A DNA stretch of 64,000 nucleotides from Bacillus nakamurai (GTDB lineage: Bacteria > Bacillota > Bacilli > Bacillales > Bacillaceae). How positions within the stretch are numbered: position 1 is the first letter of the stretch; each line of letters opens with the position of its first letter. The position numbers and the translations under genes were made by a program. The stretch spans positions 1 through 64,000 of the forward strand of contig NZ_LSAZ01000011.1 in the NCBI RefSeq assembly GCF_001584325.1, written 5' to 3'. Below the pieces are notes generated by a model. It was not told where the DNA came from, did not search any database, and saw only the letters and a list, made by a program, of their open reading frames with translations. Positions 47,244 through 56,518 of the stretch are shown piece after piece.

Positions 47244-48449
47244 ATGAATTACGATCACATCTTAATCCGTTTTGGTGAAATATCCACAAAAGGAAAAAAC
47301 AGACGCAGTTTTATTGAAAGATTAAAACAAAACATCAGACTGGTATTAAAGGATTATAAAAAAGTAAAATACTTTTCAAACCGGGACCGGATGACCATTA
47401 CATTAAATGGAGAAAATCCGGAGGAGATTTGTTCCTTATTAAAGAATATATTCGGTATTCAAAGTTTCAGTCTCGCTATTAAATGTGAAAGCACGCTGGA
47501 CGAAATTAAAAAAACGGCATTAACCGCGATAGAAGGCAAATACAAACCCGGGAGCACTTTTAAAGTCGCGACCAAACGGGCTTACAAACAGTTTGAATTA
47601 AATACGAATGAAATGAATGCTGAAATCGGCGGCCATATATTGAAAAACACAGAAGGATTAACCGTTGATGTGAAGAACCCGGACATTCCGCTCCGGATTG
47701 AGATCAGGGAAGAAGCGACATTCCTGACCATCCGAGATGAAAAAGGCGCGGGCGGTCTTCCAGTCGGCTCAGCGGGTAAAGCGATGCTTATGCTTTCCGG
47801 CGGTTTTGACAGTCCTGTTGCCGGTTTTTACGCGATGAAACGCGGACTGTCAGTAGAAGCCGTGCATTTTTTCAGCCCGCCTTATACGAGCGAACGGGCG
47901 AAGCAGAAGGTAATCGACCTCGCGGGATGCCTTGCGCGGTTCGGAGGCAGCATGACGCTTCATATCGTGCCGTTTACAAAAACGCAGGAACTCATCCAAA
48001 AACAAATTCCAGAAAACTATACGATGACAGCCACGCGGCGCCTCATGCTGCAAATAGCTGACAGAATCAGAGAAGAGCGAAACGCACTTGCGATTATAAC
48101 AGGGGAAAGCCTCGGACAAGTGGCGAGCCAGACGCTTGAGAGCATGTATGCGATCAACGCCGTGACGGCAACACCGATTTTGCGGCCTTTAATCGGAATG
48201 GACAAAACAGAAATCATCGAGAAGTCAAAAGAAATCGGCACGTATGAGACAAGTATTCAGCCGTTTGAGGACTGCTGCACCATCTTTACGCCGCCAAGCC
48301 CGAAAACACGGCCGAAAAAAGAAAAAATCGAGCACTTCGAAAGCTTTGTTGACTTTGAGCCACTGATTGAAGAGGCAGCCGCCGGAATTGAAACGATCAC
48401 CATTTACAGCGAACAAGAAGCCCACGATAAATTTGCCGAGCTGTTTTAG
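47244..48449 (+). CDS. thiI: tRNA 4-thiouridine synthetase ThiI
   Basis: 401 residues: N-terminal ferredoxin-like/THUMP tRNA-binding part (about 1-165) and a PP-loop adenylating domain with [12 protein letters not shown] (about 183-194). The catalytic cysteine lies in [10 protein letters not shown]. Lacks the C-terminal rhodanese domain of the E. coli enzyme, which is normal in Bacilli; sulfur is delivered by the desulfurase encoded just upstream. Confidence 0.94.
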   Translation: MNYDHILIRFGEISTKGKNRRSFIERLKQNIRLVLKDYKKVKYFSNRDRMTITLNGENPEEICSLLKNIFGIQSFSLAIKCESTLDEIKKTALTAIEGKYKPGSTFKVATKRAYKQFELNTNEMNAEIGGHILKNTEGLTVDVKNPDIPLRIEIREEATFLTIRDEKGAGGLPVGSAGKAMLMLSGGFDSPVAGFYAMKRGLSVEAVHFFSPPYTSERAKQKVIDLAGCLARFGGSMTLHIVPFTKTQELIQKQIPENYTMTATRRLMLQIADRIREERNALAIITGESLGQVASQTLESMYAINAVTATPILRPLIGMDKTEIIEKSKEIGTYETSIQPFEDCCTIFTPPSPKTRPKKEKIEHFESFVDFEPLIEEAAAGIETITIYSEQEAHDKFAELF

Positions 48450-48476
48450 AACTGTATACAATTACCAAACTTTTTT

Positions 48477-48507
48477 TGAATGAAGCCATATGTTTTTTCA
48501 CATTCTA
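48477..48507 (+). promoter_or_regulatory. SigG promoter of sspA
   Basis: TGAATG (48477-48482), 18-nt spacer, CATTCTA (48501-48507), matching TGAATA-N17-18-CATnnTA; forespore-specific. Confidence 0.8.
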
Positions 48508-48529
48508 TACTCACAAGGAGGTGATACAC

Positions 48530-48748
48530 ATGGCACAATCAAACAGCGGCAACAGCAACCAACTGGTAGTACCAGGGGCTGCTCAAGCTATCGACCAAAT
48601 GAAGTACGAAATCGCTTCTGAATTCGGTGTAAACCTTGGACCGGAAACTACTTCTCGCGCCAACGGTTCTGTTGGAGGAGAAATCACTAAACGTCTTGTT
48701 TCTTTTGCTCAGCAAAGCATGGGCGGAAGCAGCCAGCAACAGTTTTAA
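48530..48748 (+). CDS. sspA: Alpha-type small acid-soluble spore protein
   Basis: 72-residue alpha/beta SASP that coats forespore DNA and gives UV and heat resistance; degraded on germination by Gpr at the conserved [10 protein letters not shown] site. Other family marks are [20 protein letters not shown]. Start ATG 48530 follows AAGGAGGTG; the longer open frame is untranslated leader. A few residues longer than B. subtilis SspA at the N-terminus. SigG promoter upstream, terminator downstream. Confidence 0.95.
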   Translation: MAQSNSGNSNQLVVPGAAQAIDQMKYEIASEFGVNLGPETTSRANGSVGGEITKRLVSFAQQSMGGSSQQQF

Positions 48749-48769
48749 TCACAATTTCACATAATGGCT

Positions 48770-48798
48770 AAGGAGCGGGGATTCCCCGCTCTTTTTTC
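48770..48798 (+). terminator. Terminator after sspA
   Basis: GGAGCGGGG-att-CCCCGCTCTTTTTT. Confidence 0.85.
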
Positions 48799-48844
48799 AT
48801 ACATAAAAAATAAGAAGAAGAACAGGAAGAAATGCATATCTTTA

Positions 48845-48871
48845 TTGTAACGTCCTTTGTTTATGTATAAT
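48845..48871 (+). promoter_or_regulatory. Promoter of ytcI
   Basis: TATAAT at 48866-48871 with TTGTAA at 48845-48850 (15-nt spacer, short). The -10 overlaps the upstream in-frame ATG 48870, which therefore cannot be the start of translation. Confidence 0.5.
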
Positions 48872-48896
48872 GGGGAAAGAAAGTGAGGAGTTGTTC

Positions 48897-50483
48897 GTGT
48901 TAAAACGAGAAGATTTGATCGCCCCAATGAACTATAACCTTGTGAATGAAATAGAAAAATTCAGCCGTTCGAAAGACAAGAACGCGCTTATGTGGGAAAG
49001 TCAAGCAGGCGATAAAAGAGTCTGGACGTATAAAAAACTGATGGAAGAGACGAATAAAATCGGCGCCCGGCTGAAGGGGCTTGGCTTTGAAAAAGGCGAT
49101 AAGCTGATCGTAATGGTTCCGCGGGTGCTTGAGGCATATGCCGTATATTTAGCTATTTTAAACGCGGGAATGGTTGTTATTCCTTGTTCAGAAATGCTCC
49201 GCGCTAAAGATCTTGAATACCGGATCAAACATGCGGGGGTAAAAGGCGCCATCGTTTATTCTTCATTTATAAACGCGTTTCAAGATGTAAAAACAAATGA
49301 GCTAGTGACACTTTCTATCGGTGAAAATGATGCCGGATGGAAAAACCTCTTAACGATAGAAGCGGACGGAGACAGCTTTCAAACGGCTGATACAACGAGA
49401 GAGGATATGGCATTTTTATCCTATACATCCGGTACGACTGGCCAGCCTAAAGCCGTTGTACATACACATGGCTGGGCCTTTGCCCATTTGAAAACATCCG
49501 CCGGTGCATGGCTCGGCATTTCTGAAAAGGATACGGTCTGGGCCACAGCCGCACCTGGCTGGCAGAAGTGGGTATGGAGCCCGCTGCTTGCAGTTCTCGG
49601 AAGCGGAGCAACAGGGTTTATTTATCACGGCAGATTCGATGCCAAAACGTATTTACAGCTGTTAAACCGTTATCAAATTAATGTGTTCTGCTGTACGCCG
49701 ACAGAATACCGACTGATGGCAAAGGTAGAGAATTTGGACAACTATGACCTCTCCTCTCTTCACAGCGCCGTTTCTGCGGGTGAACCGTTAAACCGCGAAG
49801 TCATCGACGTTTTTCAAAAGCACTTCGGCATCAAAGTGAGAGACGGATACGGCCAAACGGAGAGCACACTGTTAGTCGGCGTTCTGAAAGATATGGACAT
49901 TAAACCGGGAAGCATGGGGAAACCGACACCGGGGAATCAAGTAGAAATCATTAACGATGAAGGCGAAATTTGCGGAGTCGGCGAAACTGGCGATATCGCC
50001 GTACATCTCAGCACCCCTGCGCTGTTTAAAGAATACTACAAAGACCCTGAAAGAACGAAAAAGCAAATTCGCGGTGATTACTTCCTGACCGGTGACCGGG
50101 CGAAAAAAGACGAGGACGGCTATTTTTGGTTTGAAAGCCGCAACGACGACATCATTGTCAGCTCGGGTTATACAATCGGGCCGTTTGAAGTGGAGGACGC
50201 TCTCGTAAAGCATCCTGAGGTAAAAGAATGTGCCGTAGTGGCAAGCCCGGATGAAATCAGAGGCTCGATCGTGAAAGCATATGTCGTCCTGCAAAACGAT
50301 GAAAAACGAAGTGGCGAACTTGTCAAGGAACTGCAAAACCACGTCAAAACGATAACAGCGCCTTACAAATATCCGAGAGAGATTGAATTTGTCGAAAGCC
50401 TTCCGAAAACAGCTTCAGCGAAAATCAGACGCGTTGAGCTGAGACAGCGTGAAGAACGGCTGAAGGCGGATAAAAAAGCTTAA
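48897..50483 (+). CDS. ytcI: Acyl/acetyl-CoA synthetase-like enzyme YtcI
   Basis: ANL-superfamily adenylating ligase, 528 residues, AcsA-like. Motifs: SYTSGTTGQPKAVVHTHG, DGYGQTESTLL, LTGDRAKKDEDGYFWFESR and C-terminal PKTASAKIRRVELR with the catalytic lysine. Probably activates a medium or short fatty acid; the substrate is not known. GTG start 48897 with GAGGAG 7 nt upstream; the ATG at 48870 lies on the promoter -10. Likely read together with ytcJ, 21 nt downstream. Confidence 0.87.
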   Translation: MLKREDLIAPMNYNLVNEIEKFSRSKDKNALMWESQAGDKRVWTYKKLMEETNKIGARLKGLGFEKGDKLIVMVPRVLEAYAVYLAILNAGMVVIPCSEMLRAKDLEYRIKHAGVKGAIVYSSFINAFQDVKTNELVTLSIGENDAGWKNLLTIEADGDSFQTADTTREDMAFLSYTSGTTGQPKAVVHTHGWAFAHLKTSAGAWLGISEKDTVWATAAPGWQKWVWSPLLAVLGSGATGFIYHGRFDAKTYLQLLNRYQINVFCCTPTEYRLMAKVENLDNYDLSSLHSAVSAGEPLNREVIDVFQKHFGIKVRDGYGQTESTLLVGVLKDMDIKPGSMGKPTPGNQVEIINDEGEICGVGETGDIAVHLSTPALFKEYYKDPERTKKQIRGDYFLTGDRAKKDEDGYFWFESRNDDIIVSSGYTIGPFEVEDALVKHPEVKECAVVASPDEIRGSIVKAYVVLQNDEKRSGELVKELQNHVKTITAPYKYPREIEFVESLPKTASAKIRRVELRQREERLKADKKA

Positions 50484-50504
50484 TACAGAAAAGAGTGAGC
50501 GTGA

Positions 50505-52100
50505 ATGAAAGCGATTTGGCACGGCGGTTTCATTTATACGATGCTTAAGGAGAACGATGTCACAGAAGCTGTTTATACTGAAGACGGCATCATCAGGCAA
50601 ACAGGCAGCTATCCAGAGCTGATTGAGGCATACGGTTCAGATGATACAGCTGACATAGATTTGAAGGGGGCTGTCATGTTTCCCGGCTTCACTGACAGTC
50701 ATCTGCATTTGATCGGACATGGGGAAAAACAGCTTCGCCTTGATTTGTCGGGTCTGACGTCGAAAGAAGCGATTTTGCAAGCCGCAAAAGAAGCCGAACG
50801 GGAACTTCCCGACGGTGAATGGCTGATTGGCGAAGGCTGGGATGAAAATCAATTTGATCAGCCGGTTTATTTGACGAAACATGACCTTGACCCGCTGTTT
50901 CCCGATCGTCCCGTTTTGCTGAAACGTGTGTGCAGGCACGCGGCTGCGGTCAACTCCGCGGCATTGCGCGCTGCGGGCATTACAAGCGACACATCCGACC
51001 CGGACGGCGGGGTGATCGAAAGGAATGACGGGGAGCCGACAGGGCTTCTGCTTGATAAAGCCCAAGAGCTTGTTACAAGGGTCTTGCCGCCCGTTTCACT
51101 GCATTATGTAAAGCGCGCTCTTCAAACTGCGATTACGGATTGCTGGTCAAAAGGGTTGACCGGGGGACACTCTGAGGATTTGTCATACTACGGAGACGTC
51201 TCCGTTCCTGTCACCGCGTATGAGTCGTTAACCGGCGGCGGACTGTATCCTTTCCGCGCGCATTTGCTCGTTCATCATGAAGCTGCGGACGAGTGGAGTC
51301 ATCTGCAAAAATCAACCGGTCCGTATGTAGAATACGGAGCGATGAAGATTTTCGCCGATGGGGCGCTCGGCGGCAGGACGGCCCTGCTGAAAAAGCCCTA
51401 TCATGATGATCCTTCAGCTTCGGGCGTACAGGTGCACGATGACAAGACGCTCTCTTCTCTTGTGAAAAAAGCGAGAGAAAAAGGGATGGAAATCGCCGTG
51501 CATGCGATCGGCGATCTTGCGTTTGAGAAGGTGCTGGATGCCATTGAGCAGCACCCTGCAAAGCCGGGGCAGCGCGATAGGCTTATTCACGCGCAAGTAT
51601 TAGATCACGGCCTGATTGAAAGAGCAGCACAGCTCCCGATCGGGCTTGATTTGCAGCCGCATTTTGTCGCGAGTGATTTTCCATGGGTCATTGACAGGCT
51701 CGGAGAAGAGCGGATGGAGACGGCTTTTGCCTGGAAAACGCTGATATCAAAAGGCATATTATGTGCCGGCGGATCAGATGCCCCGATAGAACCTGTTAAT
51801 CCGCTTCTCGGCATTCAATCGGCGGTGCTCAGGACGAGTAAACAAAATCCGAACGGGCCGGTCTATAATGAAAAAGAATGCTTAACCGTGTACGAAGCGA
51901 TTCAGCTTTACACAACGGGCAGCGCGGCTATGATTCACAAAGAGAAAAACCGCGGGATGATTGCACCAGGCTATGATGCCGATTTTACCATTCTAAGCGG
52001 TGATCCGTTTACGGTTGATCCGAAGCGGCTTCACGAGCTGAAAACGGTAAAAACGGTCGTCAGCGGGCAGATTGTATATGAAAAAGAGGACAGGCGCTGA
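50505..52100 (+). CDS. ytcJ: Amidohydrolase 3 family protein YtcJ
   Basis: 531-residue metal-dependent amidohydrolase (imidazolonepropionase/LAF3-like). Metal motif FTDSHLHLIGHG near the N-terminus, AIGDLAFEKVLDAIE, HAQVLDHGLI and CAGGSDAPIEPVNPLLG. Cytoplasmic, no signal peptide. The substrate (N-substituted formamide or amide) is unknown. Stop is inside the shared terminator with nadK2. Confidence 0.85.
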   Translation: MKAIWHGGFIYTMLKENDVTEAVYTEDGIIRQTGSYPELIEAYGSDDTADIDLKGAVMFPGFTDSHLHLIGHGEKQLRLDLSGLTSKEAILQAAKEAERELPDGEWLIGEGWDENQFDQPVYLTKHDLDPLFPDRPVLLKRVCRHAAAVNSAALRAAGITSDTSDPDGGVIERNDGEPTGLLLDKAQELVTRVLPPVSLHYVKRALQTAITDCWSKGLTGGHSEDLSYYGDVSVPVTAYESLTGGGLYPFRAHLLVHHEAADEWSHLQKSTGPYVEYGAMKIFADGALGGRTALLKKPYHDDPSASGVQVHDDKTLSSLVKKAREKGMEIAVHAIGDLAFEKVLDAIEQHPAKPGQRDRLIHAQVLDHGLIERAAQLPIGLDLQPHFVASDFPWVIDRLGEERMETAFAWKTLISKGILCAGGSDAPIEPVNPLLGIQSAVLRTSKQNPNGPVYNEKECLTVYEAIQLYTTGSAAMIHKEKNRGMIAPGYDADFTILSGDPFTVDPKRLHELKTVKTVVSGQIVYEKEDRR

Positions 52101-52120
52101 GCCTGTCCTCTCTTTTTATT
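52083..52120. terminator. Bidirectional terminator ytcJ/nadK2
   Basis: AGAGGACAGGC-gctga-GCCTGTCCTCT, T-rich after and A-rich before. Confidence 0.85.
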
Positions 52121-52922
52121 ATAAAAATGAGCGCTTTACTTTTTCCCAGAATGAATTGTCTTTCAGTTTAACAGTTTTGATTTTCTTTTCGGATAATGTA
52201 ATTTCGACCTTTTTTACATTTCTCGTGCTGAGCGCTTCATTATCAAGCCCGATAATCGGATGCTCGTTACCGTCCTGCACTACGCGTAATGTCAGTTTTC
52301 GGCCCGCGCTTAAAATAAACGGAGAGCCGAGGGTGCGGTACGTGTTATTGTTCAATGAAGCAAGCTCTGATACCTGCATGCAGGAAATCAAAGGATCAAC
52401 GACAGCGCCCGCGACCGATTTATTATAGGCGGTGCTGCCTGTCGGGGTCGAGATGATCATGCCGTCCCCCCTGAACGTTTCAAAGTGAAGGTCATCGATT
52501 AACACATCCATCACAAACGTTTTAATGATGCTTGAACGGATGGAAACCTCGTTTAAACAGTGAAAATGATTGCTGTCGTCTACTGTTACGTGAATCAGCG
52601 GGTATTTTCTGACCTCAAGCTGTTCGGCTGTCATGCTGTCTGCCATTTTTTCAGGCTCATTGCTGTGAAAATCGCAATACAGGTGGGCTTTTCCCTTTTT
52701 TGCGATTCCGACATACAGGCAGTCATCACGGAATCCGGTCTTTCTGACGGCTTGTAAAAACGAACCGTCACTGCCGATGCTCGCGATAATTCCGGCATCT
52801 TCCGGCTGAGACGCAACGTTAAAACCATGCGTTTCAGCCAATTGCTTTAGAGAGCTGACTTGTTCTCTTGTTTCGTTGTCTTGTTTGTGAAAAAAATAAA
52901 CATTGCGGCGAATATCGGCCAT
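52119..52922 (-). CDS. ppnKB: NAD kinase 2
   Basis: Phosphorylates NAD to NADP. 267 residues with the NAD-kinase signature in variant form IGSDGSFLQAVR (usually GGDGT), NEVSIRSS, and STPTGSTAYNKSVAGAVVDP. It is the second NAD kinase of Bacillus (YtdI, NadK2). ATG 52922 follows AAAGGGG; the upstream codons of the open frame lack a ribosome site. Divergent from sppA. Confidence 0.9.
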   Translation of the reverse strand: MADIRRNVYFFHKQDNETREQVSSLKQLAETHGFNVASQPEDAGIIASIGSDGSFLQAVRKTGFRDDCLYVGIAKKGKAHLYCDFHSNEPEKMADSMTAEQLEVRKYPLIHVTVDDSNHFHCLNEVSIRSSIIKTFVMDVLIDDLHFETFRGDGMIISTPTGSTAYNKSVAGAVVDPLISCMQVSELASLNNNTYRTLGSPFILSAGRKLTLRVVQDGNEHPIIGLDNEALSTRNVKKVEITLSEKKIKTVKLKDNSFWEKVKRSFL

Positions 52923-53105
52923 ATCCCAATTCCCCTTTGCTGTCATATTTACGTTTTTCTCCCATCAGGTATTGTGTTAAAATACCTGTGGCAATAGTGT
53001 ATCATGTTTCCTGTTTATCCGTTAAGTGAAAGCCGTTTCATAAAAAGATGAAACCTTTTTTACGGGGGAACGTACGATTAGTGATAGAAAAGGAGGCGGA
53101 AACAA

Positions 53106-54113
53106 ATGAATGCAAAAAGATGGATTGCGCTCGTCATCGCCATCGGCATCTTCGGCGTATCAGTGATTGCCAGCATGACCGTCGGCGTGCTGAAGAATTT
53201 CGGCGATACTGGGCCTGACTTCGCTTCGCTGACCGATGAATCGGAGGAAGTGACGCTGGATGAGGGCAGCCCCGGCAGCAAAATCGCCGTGCTTGAAGTG
53301 GACGGAACGATTGAGGACAACGGCGAGTCAGGCAGCCTGCTCAGCTCAGGCGGGTATGATCACCGGTCATTCTTAAAGCATATTGAGCGGGCAAAGGACG
53401 ACAAAAGCGTCAAGGGCATTGTCCTGAAAGTCAATTCGCCGGGGGGCGGCGTATATGAAAGTGCAGAGATACATAAAAAACTTGAAGAAGTAAAGAAAGA
53501 AACGAAGAAGCCGATATACGTGTCCATGGGTTCAATGGCAGCGTCGGGAGGCTACTACATATCAACGGCAGCCGATAAAATTTATGCTTCTCCGGAAACG
53601 CTCACAGGCTCTTTAGGAGTGATCATGGAAAGCGTGAATTACTCCAAGCTCGCCGATGAGCTCGGGATTAAGTTTGAAACCATCAAAAGCGGGGCCCATA
53701 AAGACATCATGTCCCCGACCCGCGAGATGACCAAGGAAGAAAAAAAGATTATGCAGACGATGGTAGACAATTCGTATGAAGGTTTTGTAGATGTCATTTC
53801 AAAAGGCCGGCATATGTCAAAAACCGATGTCAAAAAAATCGCAGACGGCCGGGTCTATGACGGCAGACAAGCGAAAAAACTCCATCTCGTCGATGAGCTG
53901 GGTTTTTATGATGATACAATCAGCGCGATGAAAAAAGACCATAAAAATATGAAAAATGCTTCAGTCGTTACTTATGAAGAAGGCTTCGGATTGGGTTCGC
54001 TCTTCTCTATGAGTGCGAACAAAATGTTTAAAAGCGAGCTTGATTTTCTGAATATGAAAGAACTCATTTCACAATCCGGTTCGCCGCGAATGATGTATCT
54101 CTATGCAAAGTAG
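53106..54113 (+). CDS. sppA: Signal peptide peptidase SppA
   Basis: Membrane-anchored serine protease (335 residues) that digests signal peptides and protects against cationic antimicrobial peptides. N-terminal helix (7-29), catalytic S147 in [12 protein letters not shown] and K199 in [10 protein letters not shown], the same positions as in B. subtilis; [11 protein letters not shown] follows the nucleophile. The stop TAG merges with a run of nine G that is also the ribosome site of the next gene, the SppA inhibitor. Confidence 0.94.
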   Translation: MNAKRWIALVIAIGIFGVSVIASMTVGVLKNFGDTGPDFASLTDESEEVTLDEGSPGSKIAVLEVDGTIEDNGESGSLLSSGGYDHRSFLKHIERAKDDKSVKGIVLKVNSPGGGVYESAEIHKKLEEVKKETKKPIYVSMGSMAASGGYYISTAADKIYASPETLTGSLGVIMESVNYSKLADELGIKFETIKSGAHKDIMSPTREMTKEEKKIMQTMVDNSYEGFVDVISKGRHMSKTDVKKIADGRVYDGRQAKKLHLVDELGFYDDTISAMKKDHKNMKNASVVTYEEGFGLGSLFSMSANKMFKSELDFLNMKELISQSGSPRMMYLYAK

Positions 54114-54121
54114 GGGGGGGG
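54113..54121 (+). repeat. G9 homopolymer at the sppA-sppI junction
   Basis: Nine consecutive G from the last base of the sppA stop (54113) to 54121, forming the only ribosome site for the ATG at 54129. Confidence 0.9.
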
Positions 54122-54128
54122 AGAAAAA

Positions 54129-54620
54129 ATGGACGCGACTTACGAAGGCTTTGAAAGCAAAGAAGCGGAAGCCGAACACCATAGGCCGCTTGAACCGGCG
54201 TATGCAGGCTTTTGGATCAGGTTCTGGGCGTTTCTTCTCGATTGGCTTGTGATCTGGGGCCTTAACCACTTAATTGTTTCCCCGGTGTTCACCCTGATGA
54301 ACATCCCGAAAACAAGCGGAATGTTCACGGTTTCAGCGTACTCTGTGACAACCTTAATCGTCTATCTCGCCTATTTTGTGCTCATGACGAAATGGTTTCA
54401 TCAGACACTCGGCAAGATGGTCTTCGGATTAAAGGTCATTCCTCTCACAGGCGGCAAACGGCTGACATGGGGCACCGTCATTTTCCGAGAAGCGGTCGGC
54501 CGTTATATTGATAAAATTTGGATTCTTTACGCTGTCGTTGCGTTTACTCCTAAAAAGCAGGGAATTCACGATCTTATTGCCGACACAGCCGTCGTTCATG
54601 AAAAACTGTACCGCAAATAA
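54129..54620 (+). CDS. yteJ: RDD-family membrane protein, SppA inhibitor SppI
   Basis: 163 residues, RDD family: starts with an acidic cytoplasmic tail, GFWIRFWAFLLDWLVIWG begins the first helix and GKMVFGLKVIPLTGG is the typical RDD loop; three or four membrane helices. In B. subtilis the product (SppI) forms a complex with SppA and inhibits its protease activity. Translationally next to sppA, with a poly-G ribosome site, 7 nt of A-rich spacer to the ATG. Terminator after the stop. Confidence 0.88.
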   Translation: MDATYEGFESKEAEAEHHRPLEPAYAGFWIRFWAFLLDWLVIWGLNHLIVSPVFTLMNIPKTSGMFTVSAYSVTTLIVYLAYFVLMTKWFHQTLGKMVFGLKVIPLTGGKRLTWGTVIFREAVGRYIDKIWILYAVVAFTPKKQGIHDLIADTAVVHEKLYRK

Positions 54621-54626
54621 AAGCAG

Positions 54627-54660
54627 TAAACCCGGAGAAAAGTCCGGGTTTATTTTTTTT
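54627..54660 (+). terminator. Terminator after yteJ
   Basis: AAACCCGGA-gaaaag-TCCGGGTTT followed by ATTTTTTTT. Confidence 0.85.
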
Positions 54661-54698
54661 TTGATTTGGCGATAATGCTTGCTGAGGATGTGAAGCTT

Positions 54699-55385
54699 AT
54701 GGGATATGCCGCAGCAGCTGTTCTCATTCTCATTGCGGTCTGGCTGCTCATGAGAATGAAAATCCATCTGACATTCGAATATCTGCACGATAAAGATAAT
54801 GACAAATTGACCTTGAGAATGTCGGCATTATTCGGGCTGATCCGTATCAAAAAAACGGTGCCCGTCATTAAAGTGAATAAAGAAGATGCGTCGATTGATG
54901 TCAGACAGGACACGGAATCTAAAATAAAAGGCCAAAAAGATGAGAAGAAAAAGATAACATACGAAGACGTCAAGCAAAGCATTCGCCGAATTGAAATGAT
55001 TCTGCATCAAGTCGTCAGAATGAAGGAAATCGGCGCTTCTTTTCTGGCTGGCATCCGTGTGACGAAATTAGAGTGGGTGACAGTGATCGGGATAAAAGAC
55101 GCGGCTGCCACGGGTATCGCTGCCGGAGGCGTGTGGGCAATAAAGGGCGGACTGATAGCGATGCTCTATGACCATCTGCGCTTTTTATATAAACCCGTGT
55201 ACGAAGTCATTCCTTCATTTCAAGTGCCTGCTTCCAAGACGCATTTTCAGTGTATATTCTTTTTCCGTTTTGGACATCTTATAGTTGCAGCTTTCAAATT
55301 GCTCAAATACGGGCGGAACGGACTTTCCATCTTGCGAAAGAAACAGCCGGTTCCGGTTACTTCAAAGAATGATTCATCAGTTTAA
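54699..55385 (+). CDS. ytfI: DUF2953 membrane protein YtfI
   Basis: About 228 residues with an N-terminal membrane helix ([16 protein letters not shown]) and a DUF2953 domain; the middle is Lys/Asp-rich. Paired with ytfJ, a sporulation gene, 12 nt downstream, so a sporulation role is likely (inference). I choose ATG 54699, preceded by GAGGATGTGAAGC; the frame opens at 54666 in the terminator, where initiation is unlikely. Confidence 0.78.
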   Translation: MGYAAAAVLILIAVWLLMRMKIHLTFEYLHDKDNDKLTLRMSALFGLIRIKKTVPVIKVNKEDASIDVRQDTESKIKGQKDEKKKITYEDVKQSIRRIEMILHQVVRMKEIGASFLAGIRVTKLEWVTVIGIKDAAATGIAAGGVWAIKGGLIAMLYDHLRFLYKPVYEVIPSFQVPASKTHFQCIFFFRFGHLIVAAFKLLKYGRNGLSILRKKQPVPVTSKNDSSV

Positions 55386-55397
55386 GGAGGAGCGCAC

Positions 55398-55838
55398 ATG
55401 GCAGACCACCCGATTCAAGGTTTAATGAAAACCGCTATGGAAAATTTAAAAGAAATGATTGACGTCAATACAATCATTGGAGATCCTGTTGAAACGCCTG
55501 ACGGAAGCGTCATCTTAACAGTTTCAAAGGTAGGCTTCGGATTTGCGGCAGGCGGGAGCGAATTTGGCGGAAAGCCGGCCGAAAAAAGATCTGAGGACGA
55601 TGAAAGAAAAGAGCAGAAGCTCCCATTCGGCGGCGGAAGCGGCGGAGGCGTATCTATAACGCCGATCGCGTTTCTGATTGTCGGAACAAACGGCGTAAGA
55701 ATGCTTCATTTAGATGAAAACACCCATCTGATCGATAAACTTTTAGACTCCGCGCCCCAAACGATTGAACGGATCCAGCATATGTTTAAGAAAAATGAAA
55801 AAGGCCGGAATCAAAAAATGACGGATATTGATTTATAA
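55398..55838 (+). CDS. ytfJ: GerW family sporulation protein YtfJ
   Basis: 146-residue protein of the GerW/YtfJ family, made in the forespore in B. subtilis. The centre is glycine-rich (GGGSGGGVSITPIAFLIVG) and the start HPIQGLMKTAMENLKEMIDVNTIIGDP is characteristic. Cytoplasmic or membrane-associated. AAGGAGGAG ribosome site; follows ytfI closely and ends in a terminator. Confidence 0.88.
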   Translation: MADHPIQGLMKTAMENLKEMIDVNTIIGDPVETPDGSVILTVSKVGFGFAAGGSEFGGKPAEKRSEDDERKEQKLPFGGGSGGGVSITPIAFLIVGTNGVRMLHLDENTHLIDKLLDSAPQTIERIQHMFKKNEKGRNQKMTDIDL

Positions 55839-55843
55839 CATAA

Positions 55844-55876
55844 AAGTTAACTGCCGCCCGCAGTTAGCTTTTTTTA
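55844..55876 (+). terminator. Terminator after ytfJ
   Basis: AAGTTAACTGC-cgccc-GCAGTTAGCTTTTTTT. Confidence 0.8.
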
Positions 55877-55892
55877 CGATGCGGCATAACCT

Positions 55893-55921
55893 TTGCAGTT
55901 TACATAAAACTCGACTATGAT
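55893..55921 (+). promoter_or_regulatory. Sigma-A promoter of tpx
   Basis: TTGCAG (55893-55898), 17-nt spacer, TATGAT (55916-55921), about 30 nt before the start. Confidence 0.75.
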
Positions 55922-55952
55922 AGAGCTATACATAGAAAAGGGAGGAAATATA

Positions 55953-56456
55953 ATGGCTGACATTACATTTAAAGGCGGAGCGGTAACGCTTATCGGACAA
56001 GAAGTGAAGCCGGGTGACCAGGCCCCTGATTTCACGGTGCTGACAAACGGATTAGAAGAAAAAACGCTGGCTGACATGAAAGGGAAAGTAACGATCATTT
56101 CCGTTATTCCTTCAATTGACACAGGGGTATGTGACGCACAGACACGCCGCTTTAACGAAGAGGCTGCAAAACTGGGCGATGTGAACGTTTATACGATCAG
56201 CGCAGACCTGCCGTTTGCACAAGCGCGCTGGTGCGGAGCGAACGGAATTGACAAAGTTGAAACGTTATCAGACCACAAAGATATGTCATTTGGTGAAGCG
56301 TTCGGCGTTTACATTAAAGAGCTTCGTCTTCTGGCCCGTTCCGTATTCGTTCTTGACCAAGACGGAAAAGTCGTTTATGCGGAATACGTAAGCGAAGCCA
56401 CAAACCACCCGAATTATGAAAAGCCTATCGAAGCTGCAAAAGCGTTAATTAAGTAA
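55953..56456 (+). CDS. tpx: Thiol peroxidase Tpx (peroxiredoxin)
   Basis: Reduces hydroperoxides with thioredoxin. 167 residues with peroxidatic C60 ([14 protein letters not shown]) and resolving C94 (ARWCGANG). ATG 55953 with GGGAGGAAAT; the open frame extends to 55917 but lacks a second ribosome site and overlaps the -10. Single gene with own terminator. Confidence 0.95.
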   Translation: MADITFKGGAVTLIGQEVKPGDQAPDFTVLTNGLEEKTLADMKGKVTIISVIPSIDTGVCDAQTRRFNEEAAKLGDVNVYTISADLPFAQARWCGANGIDKVETLSDHKDMSFGEAFGVYIKELRLLARSVFVLDQDGKVVYAEYVSEATNHPNYEKPIEAAKALIK

Positions 56457-56465
56457 AGAGGTGTA

Positions 56466-56500
56466 AAAGAGCTCCGGGTGCTGCCGCGGAGCTCTTTTCA
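56466..56500 (+). terminator. Terminator after tpx
   Basis: AAAGAGCTCCG-ggtgctgcc-GCGGAGCTCTTTT. Confidence 0.8.
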
Positions 56501-56518
56501 TGGCAAGGAGGAAACAGA

